From Lachnospiraceae bacterium (GTDB lineage: Bacteria; Bacillota; Clostridia; Lachnospirales; Lachnospiraceae): a DNA stretch of 64,000 nt. Positions 23,454 through 31,801 of the stretch are shown piece after piece; position 1 is the stretch's first letter; each line of letters begins with the position of its first letter. The stretch spans positions 1-64,000 of the forward strand of contig FUZG01000013.1 in NCBI GenBank assembly GCA_900168235.1, read 5' to 3'. The notes beneath the pieces are model-generated. The model ran no database searches. It saw only the letters and a program-made list of their open reading frames with translations, and had not been told where the DNA came from. The position numbers and the translations under genes are program-made.

Positions 23454-24932
23454 TCAGTTGTACACGATTATCGCTGTTCCAACGTCGATATTTTCAAAAA
23501 TGCTCTTAGCGATCTTCAGCGGAAGGTTTACACAACCGTGAGATCCTCTGTTGTAGTAGATATTTCCGCCGAATTTTCCTCTCCAGCTGGCATCATGGAG
23601 CCCCTGTCCCAGATTAAAAGGCATCCAGTAATTTACAAATGACTCGTATGCTCCTGCGCCTGTGCCGCCCCGAAGTACCCTTGATTTCTGTTTATATGCA
23701 AGAGGGTAGGCTCCGGGAATGGTCCCGTGTCCGTTTGAGATCCTGCCTGTAACGCAGTCACCCTCCGTTACCAGCTTTCCGTCTTTATAAAACCAGACAT
23801 GCTGTTCCCCGATACTTACTTCCACATATGTGCCGTTTAAGTCATCCTGTCCGTTTCTGGAAAGATACAGCGGATTGCCGTATGCACCTTCGCCGTCATA
23901 GATCGGTTCGCGAGTCACTGACTTTGCGGCAAGTATGTCTTTCTTTAACTGAGCACATTCTTTTTCCTGATTTATGCGGTATCCGTAAGCATTATGTGCG
24001 CTGTCCACAGAAACCTTTCTTCCGCTGGTGGTCTTGAACTGTCGGGCGCGCCAGAGTGTATCGTAATCACCTGCCGTGAGCTCCACATACTCCTCTATCT
24101 TGTCCTGATCCACCACGATCCTGTCTGACGGGCCGTAGCTCACCCAACTCAGGATCTCATTGCCGCTCAGAACCTGCTTCTTATTGCCAAAAAGATAGGT
24201 GATATTCATCTTTCCAAAGGTATTTTCAAGCTTCAGCTCTTTATTTTTCTGAGGAAGCGCTTTTACGAGCTCTCTTTTATCATTTGATCCCGGAACGGAA
24301 ATATAGGCTTCTTTCGGTACTTCAACAGTCAATGACTCTGAAAACTTTCCTGACCGTATATGCTCTTCAATTCTTTCACGCACATTTTTTTGCAGGATCT
24401 TGTCACTGATCTCATTACCTGTGGTCGCGTCTGCTATCACATACTCTGTTCCATCCTCATTCAGCCGGAAGGAAGCATCACATGACGGCACACGGGGTAC
24501 GCTCATATTATTTCCGTTTACATAACTCTTGAAAATGTGATCATCTAAGCGATATGCTTTGTGAAGGACAATTTCAGATCCGAGAATCTGAGTACTATAA
24601 TATATGAAGAAATTATTTTTCTGATTGGCGAATTTCTCATTGAGTTCCGCTTCTGCAGCCGCATGGTCATAGATATATCCGTAATCTCCGGCTGAACCCT
24701 CTATAACAGCCTGACCATTCTCCACAACGCTGATATCGAACCCACTATATTCCGAATCTACGTATGACATGATATCTTCCGGCATGAGCCCAGTCACGTC
24801 TCTGCCGCAGACTACAGTTCCCTTTACAAATCCTCCGGCATTTCTGTACTGAAAGAAAAAGAACACAGCTATGCCCAGAGTCAGCACCAACAAAGTCAGC
24901 ACTACCCCCATGAATATCTTAAACTTTTTCAT
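23454..24932 (-). CDS. L,D-transpeptidase (YkuD) with peptidoglycan-binding domain
   Basis: The 492-residue protein has one N-terminal membrane anchor (about residues 8-28), an extracytoplasmic region of about 300 residues resembling the PG_binding_4 domain, and a C-terminal YkuD catalytic domain. The active-site motif is HGTIPG...SHGCVNLP, with the nucleophile cysteine in SHGC at about residue 465. Such enzymes form 3-3 cross-links in peptidoglycan. AGGGGAGAGG precedes the ATG. It stands alone, downstream of the tRNA cluster on the same strand. Confidence 0.93.
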   Translation of the reverse strand: MKKFKIFMGVVLTLLVLTLGIAVFFFFQYRNAGGFVKGTVVCGRDVTGLMPEDIMSYVDSEYSGFDISVVENGQAVIEGSAGDYGYIYDHAAAEAELNEKFANQKNNFFIYYSTQILGSEIVLHKAYRLDDHIFKSYVNGNNMSVPRVPSCDASFRLNEDGTEYVIADATTGNEISDKILQKNVRERIEEHIRSGKFSESLTVEVPKEAYISVPGSNDKRELVKALPQKNKELKLENTFGKMNITYLFGNKKQVLSGNEILSWVSYGPSDRIVVDQDKIEEYVELTAGDYDTLWRARQFKTTSGRKVSVDSAHNAYGYRINQEKECAQLKKDILAAKSVTREPIYDGEGAYGNPLYLSRNGQDDLNGTYVEVSIGEQHVWFYKDGKLVTEGDCVTGRISNGHGTIPGAYPLAYKQKSRVLRGGTGAGAYESFVNYWMPFNLGQGLHDASWRGKFGGNIYYNRGSHGCVNLPLKIAKSIFENIDVGTAIIVYN

Positions 24933-25004
24933 TTATCCTCTCCCCTAAAAACATGCCTCTAACTTTTAATTATGCCATGTTTAGGAAAAGTTTTAAATAC
25001 AAAA

Positions 25005-25030
25005 AAGGCATTGGTTAAAACCAATGCCTT
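25005..25030 (-). terminator. Terminator of the Lys-Pro-Lys tRNA unit
   Basis: AAGGCATTGGTT and ACCAATGCCTT form an 11-12 bp stem; on the minus strand it is followed by TTTTT, directly after the last tRNA. Confidence 0.93.
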
Positions 25031-25032
25031 AG

Positions 25033-25105
25033 TGCGCCTCCAGGGACTCGAACCCTGGACACCCTGATTAAGAGTCAGGTGCTCTACCAGCTGAGCTAGA
25101 AGCGC
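25033..25105 (-). tRNA. tRNA-Lys, anticodon CTT (downstream copy)
   Basis: On the minus strand the acceptor stem GCGCTTC/GAGGCGC, D arm (AGCTCAGCTGGTAGAGC), anticodon stem-loop CTGACT-CTT-AATCAG and T arm (GGTTCGAGTCC) are complete; discriminator A. It is identical to the copy at 25279-25351. It reads AAG codons. CCA is not encoded. Confidence 0.97.
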
Positions 25106-25144
25106 ATATCTTGAAGGTTGCTCGGTTGCACAAGCAACCTTGAG

Positions 25145-25218
25145 TCGAAGCGACAAGATTTGAACTTGCGACCTCTGCGTCCCGAACGCAGCGCTCTACC
25201 AAACTGAGCCACGCTTCG
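25145..25218 (-). tRNA. tRNA-Pro, anticodon CGG
   Basis: On the minus strand the acceptor stem CGAAGCG/CGCTTCG, D arm (GGCTCAGTTTGGTAGAGC) and anticodon loop TTCGGGA within the CTGCG/CGCAG stem give anticodon CGG, which reads CCG. The T arm AGTTCAAATCT is intact. It lies between two identical tRNA-Lys genes and shares their promoter and terminator. Confidence 0.96.
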
Positions 25219-25278
25219 ATATATTAAAGTACGTGTCTTCTTCGGAACGCGTACCCGCGAAAAGATGAAATTGTAAAG

Positions 25279-25351
25279 TGCGCCTCCAGGGACTCGAACC
25301 CTGGACACCCTGATTAAGAGTCAGGTGCTCTACCAGCTGAGCTAGAAGCGC
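25279..25351 (-). tRNA. tRNA-Lys, anticodon CTT (upstream copy)
   Basis: Sequence and structure are the same as for the tRNA-Lys gene at 25033-25105. It is the first tRNA of the transcript, starting about 50 nt after the promoter -10 box at 25406-25411. Confidence 0.97.
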
Positions 25352-25405
25352 ATGTGCTGTGTGCCTTGGCGTTTGTTTTTTCTTGTCCGCCGCAGCGCAA
25401 GTGTT

Positions 25406-25434
25406 ATTATATGGCACTGGTTTTCATTTTGCAA
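25406..25434 (-). promoter_or_regulatory. Promoter of the tRNA Lys-Pro-Lys unit
   Basis: On the minus strand TTGCAA (25429-25434), a 17-base spacer and TATAAT (25406-25411) lead into the first tRNA-Lys. Confidence 0.82.
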
Positions 25435-25515
25435 GCATTTTTTTCATTTTTTTCAAAAAAATTTTTAAAATCCCTCAAAACCCGCATAAAATAAGGATTC
25501 TTTGATTCAAATTTC

Positions 25516-25544
25516 TTGCAATTACTTCTGAAATATACCATAAT
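25516..25544 (+). promoter_or_regulatory. Putative promoter for the acyltransferase gene, very close to its ATG
   Basis: TTGCAA (25516-25521), a 17-base spacer and CATAAT (25539-25544) end only 7 bases before the ATG at 25552. If used, transcription would begin at or next to the start codon. No Shine-Dalgarno sequence is seen before this ATG. Confidence 0.5.
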
Positions 25545-25551
25545 TTTTGTC

Positions 25552-26673
25552 ATGAATACGAAAATAAGAATAAATTATTTAGATCTTGCGAGGGGTATCG
25601 GAATACTTCTCGTGGTACTCGGACACATTTCAATGATAAGCGAAGACCTGCGGATTTATATCGTGTCATTTCATATCCCGCTGTTCTTTGTGGCATCAGG
25701 ACTCCTGACAGGTATTTCAGAGCACAGATCCGGAGAGAAGGACGCTAAAAAAGTCATATCAGGTAAATTCCGCTCGATGATGATACCGTATTTTATCTTC
25801 TCAGTGCTGGATATCCTGATATATATCGCCTACTATCTCCTGACAGGAAGGGACGGTGGATGGCCCACCGTGCTTGCGGACGTGGTTCAAACGGTTACTT
25901 TTTACGGTTTTTCCGTCCTGTGGTTCCTGCCTGCGCTCTTCGGTGCAGAGGTCCTCTTTCATATGATACGGAAGTTCTTTGCCCGTACAGCCTCTAAAAG
26001 GCTGTTTCTCACGGTCATAGGTGTCGTGATGCTCTTCGCCCTGGCACTCTTGCTTAATGTCCATCTGGAGGCGTCTAACGCGCTTTACGGCACAGAGACC
26101 GCTTTTTCCGTATTTCATCTGTTTGCTGTAGCTATGCTCCGTATCCCTGTATGCTGTTTCTTCTTTACCGCAGGATATCTTATGGACTATTTCTGGGAAA
26201 GGGCTAGAGGACTGTCACCTACGAAGTTTTCCGGACTCACAGCGCCTGCGGATATTTTTATCGGTGCAGATCTCATGGTCTTTGTATTTTTCGCGGCAAG
26301 GCTTAACGGCGTGACGGATCTCCACTTCCTGGTCCTCGGAAATGCTGTCCTTTATGTGATAACCGCTTTAGCAGGAAGCCTCGGCATCATCCTTTTCTGT
26401 AAGGGTCTGGAACAGGTTTCTTCCTTCCCTCCGCTGAAGCTGCTCACATATTACGGACGTAACTCACTTATAGTGATGGTGACACACCTTAATTTCTATG
26501 TACTGCTCGCAGGCGAGATCGGAGGCCAGCATTTCACCAAGCACATTGCTGAGGGTGACACGAAAAACATTATATTTGTGATCCTGTCATTTATTTTTAC
26601 GATGATAGGAGAGATATTCCTTATAGAAGTGATCAACCGCTTTTTCCCGTTCCTCATTGGAAAGAAACGATAA
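25552..26673 (+). CDS. Acyltransferase family 3 membrane protein
   Basis: The ATG at 25552 gives 373 residues. The N-terminus RINYLDLARGIGILLVVLGHIS is the classic start of acyltransferase 3 proteins, with the conserved histidine in LGHIS, followed by VSFHIPLFFVASG. About ten transmembrane helices span the rest. Members O-acetylate sugars or cell-surface glycans; the substrate here cannot be told. An in-frame TTG 12 codons upstream could extend the protein but has no ribosome binding site, and it coincides with the -35 box of a likely promoter. It is the only plus-strand gene in this part and is ended by a bidirectional terminator. Confidence 0.88.
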   Translation: MNTKIRINYLDLARGIGILLVVLGHISMISEDLRIYIVSFHIPLFFVASGLLTGISEHRSGEKDAKKVISGKFRSMMIPYFIFSVLDILIYIAYYLLTGRDGGWPTVLADVVQTVTFYGFSVLWFLPALFGAEVLFHMIRKFFARTASKRLFLTVIGVVMLFALALLLNVHLEASNALYGTETAFSVFHLFAVAMLRIPVCCFFFTAGYLMDYFWERARGLSPTKFSGLTAPADIFIGADLMVFVFFAARLNGVTDLHFLVLGNAVLYVITALAGSLGIILFCKGLEQVSSFPPLKLLTYYGRNSLIVMVTHLNFYVLLAGEIGGQHFTKHIAEGDTKNIIFVILSFIFTMIGEIFLIEVINRFFPFLIGKKR

Positions 26674-26676
26674 CGC

Positions 26677-26719
26677 AAAAAGGTATGGCTCTGCATAAAC
26701 CGCATTGCCATACCTTTTT
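26677..26719. terminator. Bidirectional terminator between acyltransferase and thioredoxin genes
   Basis: AAAAAGGTATGGC and GCCATACCTTTTT form a 13-bp stem with A and T tracts on both sides, between convergent genes ending at 26673 (+) and 26754 (-). Confidence 0.92.
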
Positions 26720-26753
26720 ATTTTACTTATAAGATTTCATACAGGATGTCTTA

Positions 26754-27068
26754 TCAGATCTCTTCGATAGCTGATTCCAGCTTCTTTCTCGGCTGTGCGC
26801 CAACGATAGGCTCTGACGGCTGACCTTCCTTGAAAATGATAACTGTAGGGATAGACATTACTCCGTACTTCTGAGCGATATCCTGACATTCATCAACGTT
26901 GCACTTATAAAACTTCATCTTTGTCTGAAATTTCTCTGAAAGCTCGGAAATAACCGGAGCCATCATCTTGCAGGGTCCGCACCAGTCAGCGTAGAAATCA
27001 ACCAGTACCGGGTCTGAGGACTTAAGAACTTCTGCTTCAAAAGTCTCTTCTGTGATCTGATTAACCAT
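26754..27068 (-). CDS. trxA: Thioredoxin
   Basis: The 104-residue protein has the thioredoxin fold and the active-site motif WCGPCK (about residues 30-35), the cis-proline in MSIPTVIIFKEG and normal length. It reduces disulfides of cytosolic proteins. GGAGG precedes the ATG. The gene has its own leader and is not tightly linked to trmB 125 bp away on its upstream side. Confidence 0.95.
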   Translation of the reverse strand: MVNQITEETFEAEVLKSSDPVLVDFYADWCGPCKMMAPVISELSEKFQTKMKFYKCNVDECQDIAQKYGVMSIPTVIIFKEGQPSEPIVGAQPRKKLESAIEEI

Positions 27069-27193
27069 AAAAATCCTCCCATATATGTAGTTTAGCCGAA
27101 ACGCTGCGTACTTTGCCGATCTCTGCCTAAAACCACGTCCCCAAAGATCAGAAAATTGTACTTGTATTATCTAAGATTATACACTGAATCGTT

Positions 27194-27850
27194 TTATCTG
27201 TGGATTATATATTTATAAATTTTGTTGCCTTTTGCAGAAAATTTTTCCTCATACTCAGTCATGACATTGTCCTTCATTGCCTCAGCATCTGCGTGAAGAT
27301 CTCTGGTGGAATAATCAAGCTTCCAGCCCGCAGGCTCGATCTCACCAAGTGCGAAGTCAAAAAGATCCACATTGTCGGTCTTGAACTCGATAGTTCCCTC
27401 GGGAGCGAGCACCATGTCAAAGCGTGCAAGGAACTGTCTGGACTCTAATCTGCGCTTTGCATGACGGTCCTTCGGCCATGGATCGGAGAAATTAAGGTAG
27501 ATCCTGTCTACTTCTCCTTTTTCAAAATAAAGGTCCATATCACGGGCATCCATGCGGATAAATCTCAGGTTTTCCGGCACGGGCTCACCGTCCTTATGTC
27601 TCCTGTCGAGCTTCTGGAGTGCACGGATAAGGACACTTTCGTACATTTCTATTCCGACATAGTTCTGATCAGGGTGTTTCAGCGCCATATCAACGATGAA
27701 ACGACCCTTTCCCATACCTACCTCGGCATTAATGGGATGATCATTTCCAAATATATTTTTCCAGTTTCCTTTTGCTTCTTCCGGTGTATGGATACAACGG
27801 GGATCCGCAGCTACTACTTCCCGGGCACCCGGTATATTTCTAAGTCTCAT
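27194..27850 (-). CDS. trmB: tRNA (guanine-N7-)-methyltransferase
   Basis: The 218-residue protein methylates G46 of tRNA with S-adenosylmethionine. The SAM loop is EVGMGKGRFIVDMA (about residues 42-55). Conserved TrmB motifs FIRMDARD, LNFSDPWPKDRHAKRRL and EFKTDNVDLF follow. The length is typical. Confidence 0.95.
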   Translation of the reverse strand: MRLRNIPGAREVVAADPRCIHTPEEAKGNWKNIFGNDHPINAEVGMGKGRFIVDMALKHPDQNYVGIEMYESVLIRALQKLDRRHKDGEPVPENLRFIRMDARDMDLYFEKGEVDRIYLNFSDPWPKDRHAKRRLESRQFLARFDMVLAPEGTIEFKTDNVDLFDFALGEIEPAGWKLDYSTRDLHADAEAMKDNVMTEYEEKFSAKGNKIYKYIIHR

Positions 27851-27970
27851 AGTATTTCTTCCATTTCTTCTTAGCTTTTATAATTAGTCACACTAGTGTA
27901 TTATAATGGTTACGGATTTTCAAGAAAACCTTAATAACACACTGTTTTTTATACATAGAAAGATTTGATC

Positions 27971-29479
27971 ATGACTAGATTCAAGCAATTTTTGAAAAAA
28001 AATATCCATCGCGTCATTTCGCTGTCCATGCTGTCTGTATTCCTTACGACTGCATGCTCATCTGCGATACTGTCTGCAGTTCCCGCTCATGCAGAACCTC
28101 TCACACGTGAGGACATCAACGCAGCCCGCGCGAGCATGCCTGTTGCAACAAATGCCATCGAGGGCTGGGCTCAGGGTCCTGCCATCAATTCTGAAAGTGC
28201 TGTCCTAATGGACGCTGACAGCGGAGTTATCCTTTACGATAAAAATATGGACGAGATCCACTTCCCTGCCAGTACTACAAAGGTCATGACATGTCTCCTC
28301 GCCGCAGAGCTCTGCTCCATGGATGAGGTTGTTAAGTTCTCAAGCGAAGCTGTAAACGGCATCGATCCCGGTTCATCAAATGTTGGTATCGATGTGGGAC
28401 AGACTCTTACCATGGAAGAAGCTATCTACTGCGTTATGCTGGCTTCCGCAAATGAAGTTGCATCTGCTATCGCTGAGCACATTTCAGGCTCTACAGAGGC
28501 TTTTGCGGACCTTATGAACGAACGCGCCCGGGAGCTCGGCTGTACTTCCACCCATTTCTGCAATGCGAACGGTCTGCCGAATGATGAGCACCTCACTACC
28601 GCTCATGATCTGGCGCTCATCGCCCGAGCTTTTGAAAAGAATGAGACATGCCGCAGGATCGCATCTACCAAGGCTTATACCGTAAATGCGACCCCAACAC
28701 AGCCGGATACCTTCACTCTGTACAACCATCACCAGATGTTCCCGGGCTTCCAGCACGGATATGATTATTTTGTATGGGGAAAAACAGGTTATACAAATGT
28801 TGCACGTTCTACACTCGTGACCGCTGCCGAGAAAGACGGAATGAACCTGGTCGCCGTCGTTATGAAGGCAGAACCAGGTTCACAGTACACCGATACACAT
28901 GATCTTTTTGAATATGGTTTCCAGAATTTCCAGAAACTGTATATTGCAGATAATGAAACGAAATTTAATCTGAAAACATCAGATTTCTTTAATACGGATA
29001 ACACATTTTTTGGAAACACTCAGGCGCTCCTGTCCCTTGATCCCACAGGATATGTGATCCTTCCAAAGACTATCTCCTTCGAGGATCTTGACTCTGAGAT
29101 CACCTACAGCGAAACCAGCGGTGATAACTCTGCCGCTACCATAAATTACTCCTACAAGGGTAATTTCGTGGGTTCCACGGACGTCCTGATGTCCATCGGA
29201 CCTGCCGAGCGGACACCTTTCAGTGTCTCTGTGTCCGGAAATGATGTTTCACAGAACAGTGTTTCCGCTGCTAACGCTCAGGGATTCCAGCCGAGAGGGA
29301 TGATCTACCTCAGCATGAAGAGACTCTTCCTCTATGCCGGAATAGTCATCGGCTCCCTGCTTCTCATCATTTTTACGATCTTTATGATCCACAACTATCT
29401 GCTGTCAGATATACATAAGCGAAGAAAGATCAAGAAGGAACGTCGTTATTCTTCCGAGTTCGATAAGTTTGATTTCTAA
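27971..29479 (+). CDS. D-alanyl-D-alanine carboxypeptidase (PBP5/6 type)
   Basis: The ATG at 27971 gives 502 residues. A signal peptide (about 1-43, ending PAHA) precedes the serine-peptidase S11 domain. Active-site motifs are PASTTKVM (SxxK), LASANE (SxN) and WGKTGYT (KTG). A C-terminal transmembrane helix (about residues 455-478) and a basic tail anchor the enzyme, instead of the amphipathic helix of classical PBP5. It trims terminal D-alanine from peptidoglycan. The upstream TATAAT near 27900-27905 is a candidate -10 box. The 3' end overlaps the convergent exonuclease gene by 50 bp. Confidence 0.94.
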   Translation: MTRFKQFLKKNIHRVISLSMLSVFLTTACSSAILSAVPAHAEPLTREDINAARASMPVATNAIEGWAQGPAINSESAVLMDADSGVILYDKNMDEIHFPASTTKVMTCLLAAELCSMDEVVKFSSEAVNGIDPGSSNVGIDVGQTLTMEEAIYCVMLASANEVASAIAEHISGSTEAFADLMNERARELGCTSTHFCNANGLPNDEHLTTAHDLALIARAFEKNETCRRIASTKAYTVNATPTQPDTFTLYNHHQMFPGFQHGYDYFVWGKTGYTNVARSTLVTAAEKDGMNLVAVVMKAEPGSQYTDTHDLFEYGFQNFQKLYIADNETKFNLKTSDFFNTDNTFFGNTQALLSLDPTGYVILPKTISFEDLDSEITYSETSGDNSAATINYSYKGNFVGSTDVLMSIGPAERTPFSVSVSGNDVSQNSVSAANAQGFQPRGMIYLSMKRLFLYAGIVIGSLLLIIFTIFMIHNYLLSDIHKRRKIKKERRYSSEFDKFDF

Positions 29480-30428
29480 GCATCTTTGCTAACTTGCTGG
29501 CCTGAAGCCTCGCCTTTTTCTCGCGGGTTTTCAGGCCGTTTTCATCTTCTTTTGTAGCACGGCGTATGGTCTTTACCACGTATACACCGCCGTCATCCGT
29601 CTTCTTTATCCTGAGCTTTCCATGCATGAGTCCATGCTCTGCACAGGAACCAAGTCCAAGATAATGCTTATTGTTTAATGTGAACCAGCCTATCTTTTTC
29701 TTGGTGTTGCGTTCACAGATATAGCACCTGAGGCTCGCTGCATTGGCATCTCTGAGTGCCGCAGCCTTATCCGGAAAACGTCTGGAGATATACTTTGAAT
29801 AAGTATCAAAGTGGATCAGCACTTCTCTTTTCCTGTCCGCAGGAAGATGGAACAGATCAAAGGAAATCCTCGATTCCACTGCCTTGCTCAGCCGCGCAAG
29901 TATCTCAGCGGTATAAAGCGCATCACTGTCAGCCCTGTGGAAGCTGTCGTCTTTTTCAAGCTTCATGAAATCAACGGCATATTCCAGCGCTCTCCTGCTC
30001 TTTCCATCTTCTTTATCCAGACTGAAAAGCTTCTGAACATCGAGATAGGGAATCGGTCCGTCAGAAAGGTCGGGAAGCTTATGGTATCTGATATTGTACT
30101 GAAGCTCCGTAAGGTCAAGGGTTCCCCATGTGCAGAAAATGTAATCTTCCCCGCACCACTTAAGGAACTTCTCCCATACAACAGGGAAAACCTCCGCATC
30201 CTTCAGTTCATCCATTGTGAGATGGATAACCTTCTGGGTCATGAAATGCATCTTTAGATAAACCTGAGGCTTTACATAGCTCATGAAGGTATCGACTATC
30301 TCTTTTTTGTCATTTAGTTTTACCGCGCCGATCTCGACGATCTCAAACGGGATCTCGGGGTGTTCGGATGAATCTGCCCCCTGATTCCATTCCAGGTCAA
30401 GAACGATGTAATTTCTCTTATTACTCAT
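29430..30428 (-). CDS. DEDDh-family 3'-5' exonuclease
   Basis: The 332-residue protein starts with an RNase T/DnaQ-type exonuclease domain: VLDLEWNQ (ExoI; Asp and Glu), a central Asp in WGTLDLTELQYN (ExoII), and FHRADSDALYTA (ExoIII; His and Asp). The C-terminal 140 residues include a four-cysteine-like region (RCYICERNTKK...GSCAEHGLMHG) and a basic tail rich in Lys/Arg, which suggests nucleic-acid binding. The length and extra domain are unlike plain DnaQ epsilon subunits. Its last 50 bp lie antisense to the end of the carboxypeptidase gene. Confidence 0.85.
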   Translation of the reverse strand: MSNKRNYIVLDLEWNQGADSSEHPEIPFEIVEIGAVKLNDKKEIVDTFMSYVKPQVYLKMHFMTQKVIHLTMDELKDAEVFPVVWEKFLKWCGEDYIFCTWGTLDLTELQYNIRYHKLPDLSDGPIPYLDVQKLFSLDKEDGKSRRALEYAVDFMKLEKDDSFHRADSDALYTAEILARLSKAVESRISFDLFHLPADRKREVLIHFDTYSKYISRRFPDKAAALRDANAASLRCYICERNTKKKIGWFTLNNKHYLGLGSCAEHGLMHGKLRIKKTDDGGVYVVKTIRRATKEDENGLKTREKKARLQASKLAKMLRNQTYRTRKNNDVPS

Positions 30429-30454
30429 AGATACGATTATACAATATCATAAGT

Positions 30455-31243
30455 TTAGTTGTGAAGAATGTTCGGAACCATGGGGATTATGCGGCTGTAA
30501 CACCCCTCTTCCCCGAGAAAATGACTCCTTAAATGTCCTTTCTCATCATACATGCTGTAACACATCGGGTCCGTGAGATATTTTCTGCATCGCTCCTTCA
30601 GATACTCAAAAGCTGATTCTGACATGGATTCTCTGTCTGTAACCACGCCTTTCCTATCAATACGCACTTTTTCAAGATGATCCAGAATTATTTTTCCATC
30701 ATCCTGATTTATCATGTTATTCATGAGACTATAGTAAAATGTCCCCGGAAACAATTCATCCATGTAATTGAAAATGAGCCTGCGTATACGTGCTCTGTAA
30801 CCTTTATACAGACCATTTATCTGTACCACTGATCCAAGTGCGGATGTTACGCTGACTCTTCCCTCATTCATGGCATCCAGTATCCTCATGGCTCTTGTAC
30901 CTATCCTCAATCTCCAGAGATCCGGCTTACAGTTGTTCCACAGCACATCAGACAATATGTAGAGAATCCCGCTCTCTGAATAAAATTTCAATTTTTCCTC
31001 ATTGTACTCACCCTTATCAGGATCCAGCATCCGTTCAAGAAGTTCATAGAAAAACCGATATATCTCCGGAAGTCCTCTGTCACTCTTAACCGGAAATACA
31101 CTCCATAAACATGTAGAAAAGCGTGTCCTGTCCTCCTGATCGATCTTTGCGCTTTCCCTGTACTTCAAGAACCACTTTTCCATTCCCCGCCTTATCTTGA
31201 AAAATTCCGAAAGAACCCGCCCTTCAACAATTTTTTCATCCAT
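30455..31243 (-). CDS. Uncharacterised protein
   Basis: I do not recognise this 262-residue protein. The start at 31243 is preferred because GGAGGG lies 7 bases upstream, while an earlier in-frame ATG overlaps that site. It is rich in aromatic and charged residues (FYELLERMLDPDKGEYNEEKL) and looks mostly helical and soluble, with no signal peptide or membrane segment. The strand and the 27-bp spacing to the exonuclease gene suggest co-expression. No motif points to a function. Confidence 0.6.
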   Translation of the reverse strand: MDEKIVEGRVLSEFFKIRRGMEKWFLKYRESAKIDQEDRTRFSTCLWSVFPVKSDRGLPEIYRFFYELLERMLDPDKGEYNEEKLKFYSESGILYILSDVLWNNCKPDLWRLRIGTRAMRILDAMNEGRVSVTSALGSVVQINGLYKGYRARIRRLIFNYMDELFPGTFYYSLMNNMINQDDGKIILDHLEKVRIDRKGVVTDRESMSESAFEYLKERCRKYLTDPMCYSMYDEKGHLRSHFLGEEGCYSRIIPMVPNILHN

Positions 31244-31431
31244 ACTGCTGCCCTCCATTCTGCGAATAATGAAAAATGCACACAGAATATCGACAGCATG
31301 TTAATTATTTTTCTGATACTTACGCTTATACTTTCATTTTCTACGTTTTGAATAATTTTCTTATTAAGATTTAATCGACCCATACTTTTGGACTTGCTTA
31401 AATTGCTCTTACGCTATCATGAGTAGAAATT

Positions 31432-31455
31432 AGTTACGCCAAGCTCGACAAAACC
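31432..31455. repeat. Half copy of the twin-hairpin repeat, fused to a terminator (copy D)
   Basis: AGTTACGCCAAGCTCGACAAAACC matches the 5' arm and loop of repeat unit 1 (quoted in parts: AGTTACGCCAAGC, TCGACAAAACC). The sequence then passes straight into the stem of the terminator at 31450-31490 instead of the second arm. The rest of 31244-31431 shows no gene; a 63-codon frame there overlaps the neighbouring gene and has no ribosome binding site. Confidence 0.65.
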
Positions 31456-31490
31456 CCGGCATCACAGTTTTAGCTGTAATACCGGGGTTT
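31450..31490 (-). terminator. Terminator of the feo operon
   Basis: AAACCCCGG and CCGGGGTTT form the base of a stem containing an inner ACAGTTTTAGCTGT hairpin. It lies 6 bp after the stop of the Fur-like gene. Confidence 0.88.
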
Positions 31491-31495
31491 ATTAA

Positions 31496-31738
31496 CTATT
31501 CGCTATGATTGACTTCGATCCGCTCGATACGATTGATCACGCCCATTTCTTCGAGCTGGCGTATCATCCGATATACCGTAGCCATACCGATGGTCTTATC
31601 TCTGGAGATCACCTGATAGTAAATATCCTTGCACGAGGAAAAATCACTCGCCATTATCACATCCACTATCAATCTGCGTTGCTTGGTGATCCTGCAACCG
31701 CTGTTTTTAAGTTTATCGATCACCTTTTCGCTAGTCAT
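31496..31738 (-). CDS. Short Fur-family protein with DNA-binding domain only
   Basis: The start at 31738 (80 residues) follows GGAGGAG. The protein has the Fur-type winged helix: SGCRITKQRRLIVDVI, then CKDIYYQVISRDKTIGMATVYRMIRQLEEMGVI. It stops where the metal-binding dimerisation domain of normal 130-160 residue Fur proteins would begin; it has none of the usual HxH or CxxC motifs. It is the last gene of the feo operon, 63 bp after feoB. It may act as a DNA-binding partner or modulator of a full-length Fur, or as a metal-blind regulator. Loss of the second domain by truncation is also possible, but similar short proteins by feo operons would argue against decay. Confidence 0.8.
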   Translation of the reverse strand: MTSEKVIDKLKNSGCRITKQRRLIVDVIMASDFSSCKDIYYQVISRDKTIGMATVYRMIRQLEEMGVINRIERIEVNHSE

Positions 31739-31801
31739 ATCTCCTCCGATCTTTTTGTCACAGTTCACGCGCTTTACGCCCGCTCATGCAACAAATTTTG
31801 C

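Noticed and set aside
31192-31383. 63-codon minus-strand frame between the unknown gene and the feo terminator
   Set aside because: It overlaps the start of the gene at 30455-31243, has no ribosome binding site, and its composition looks random.
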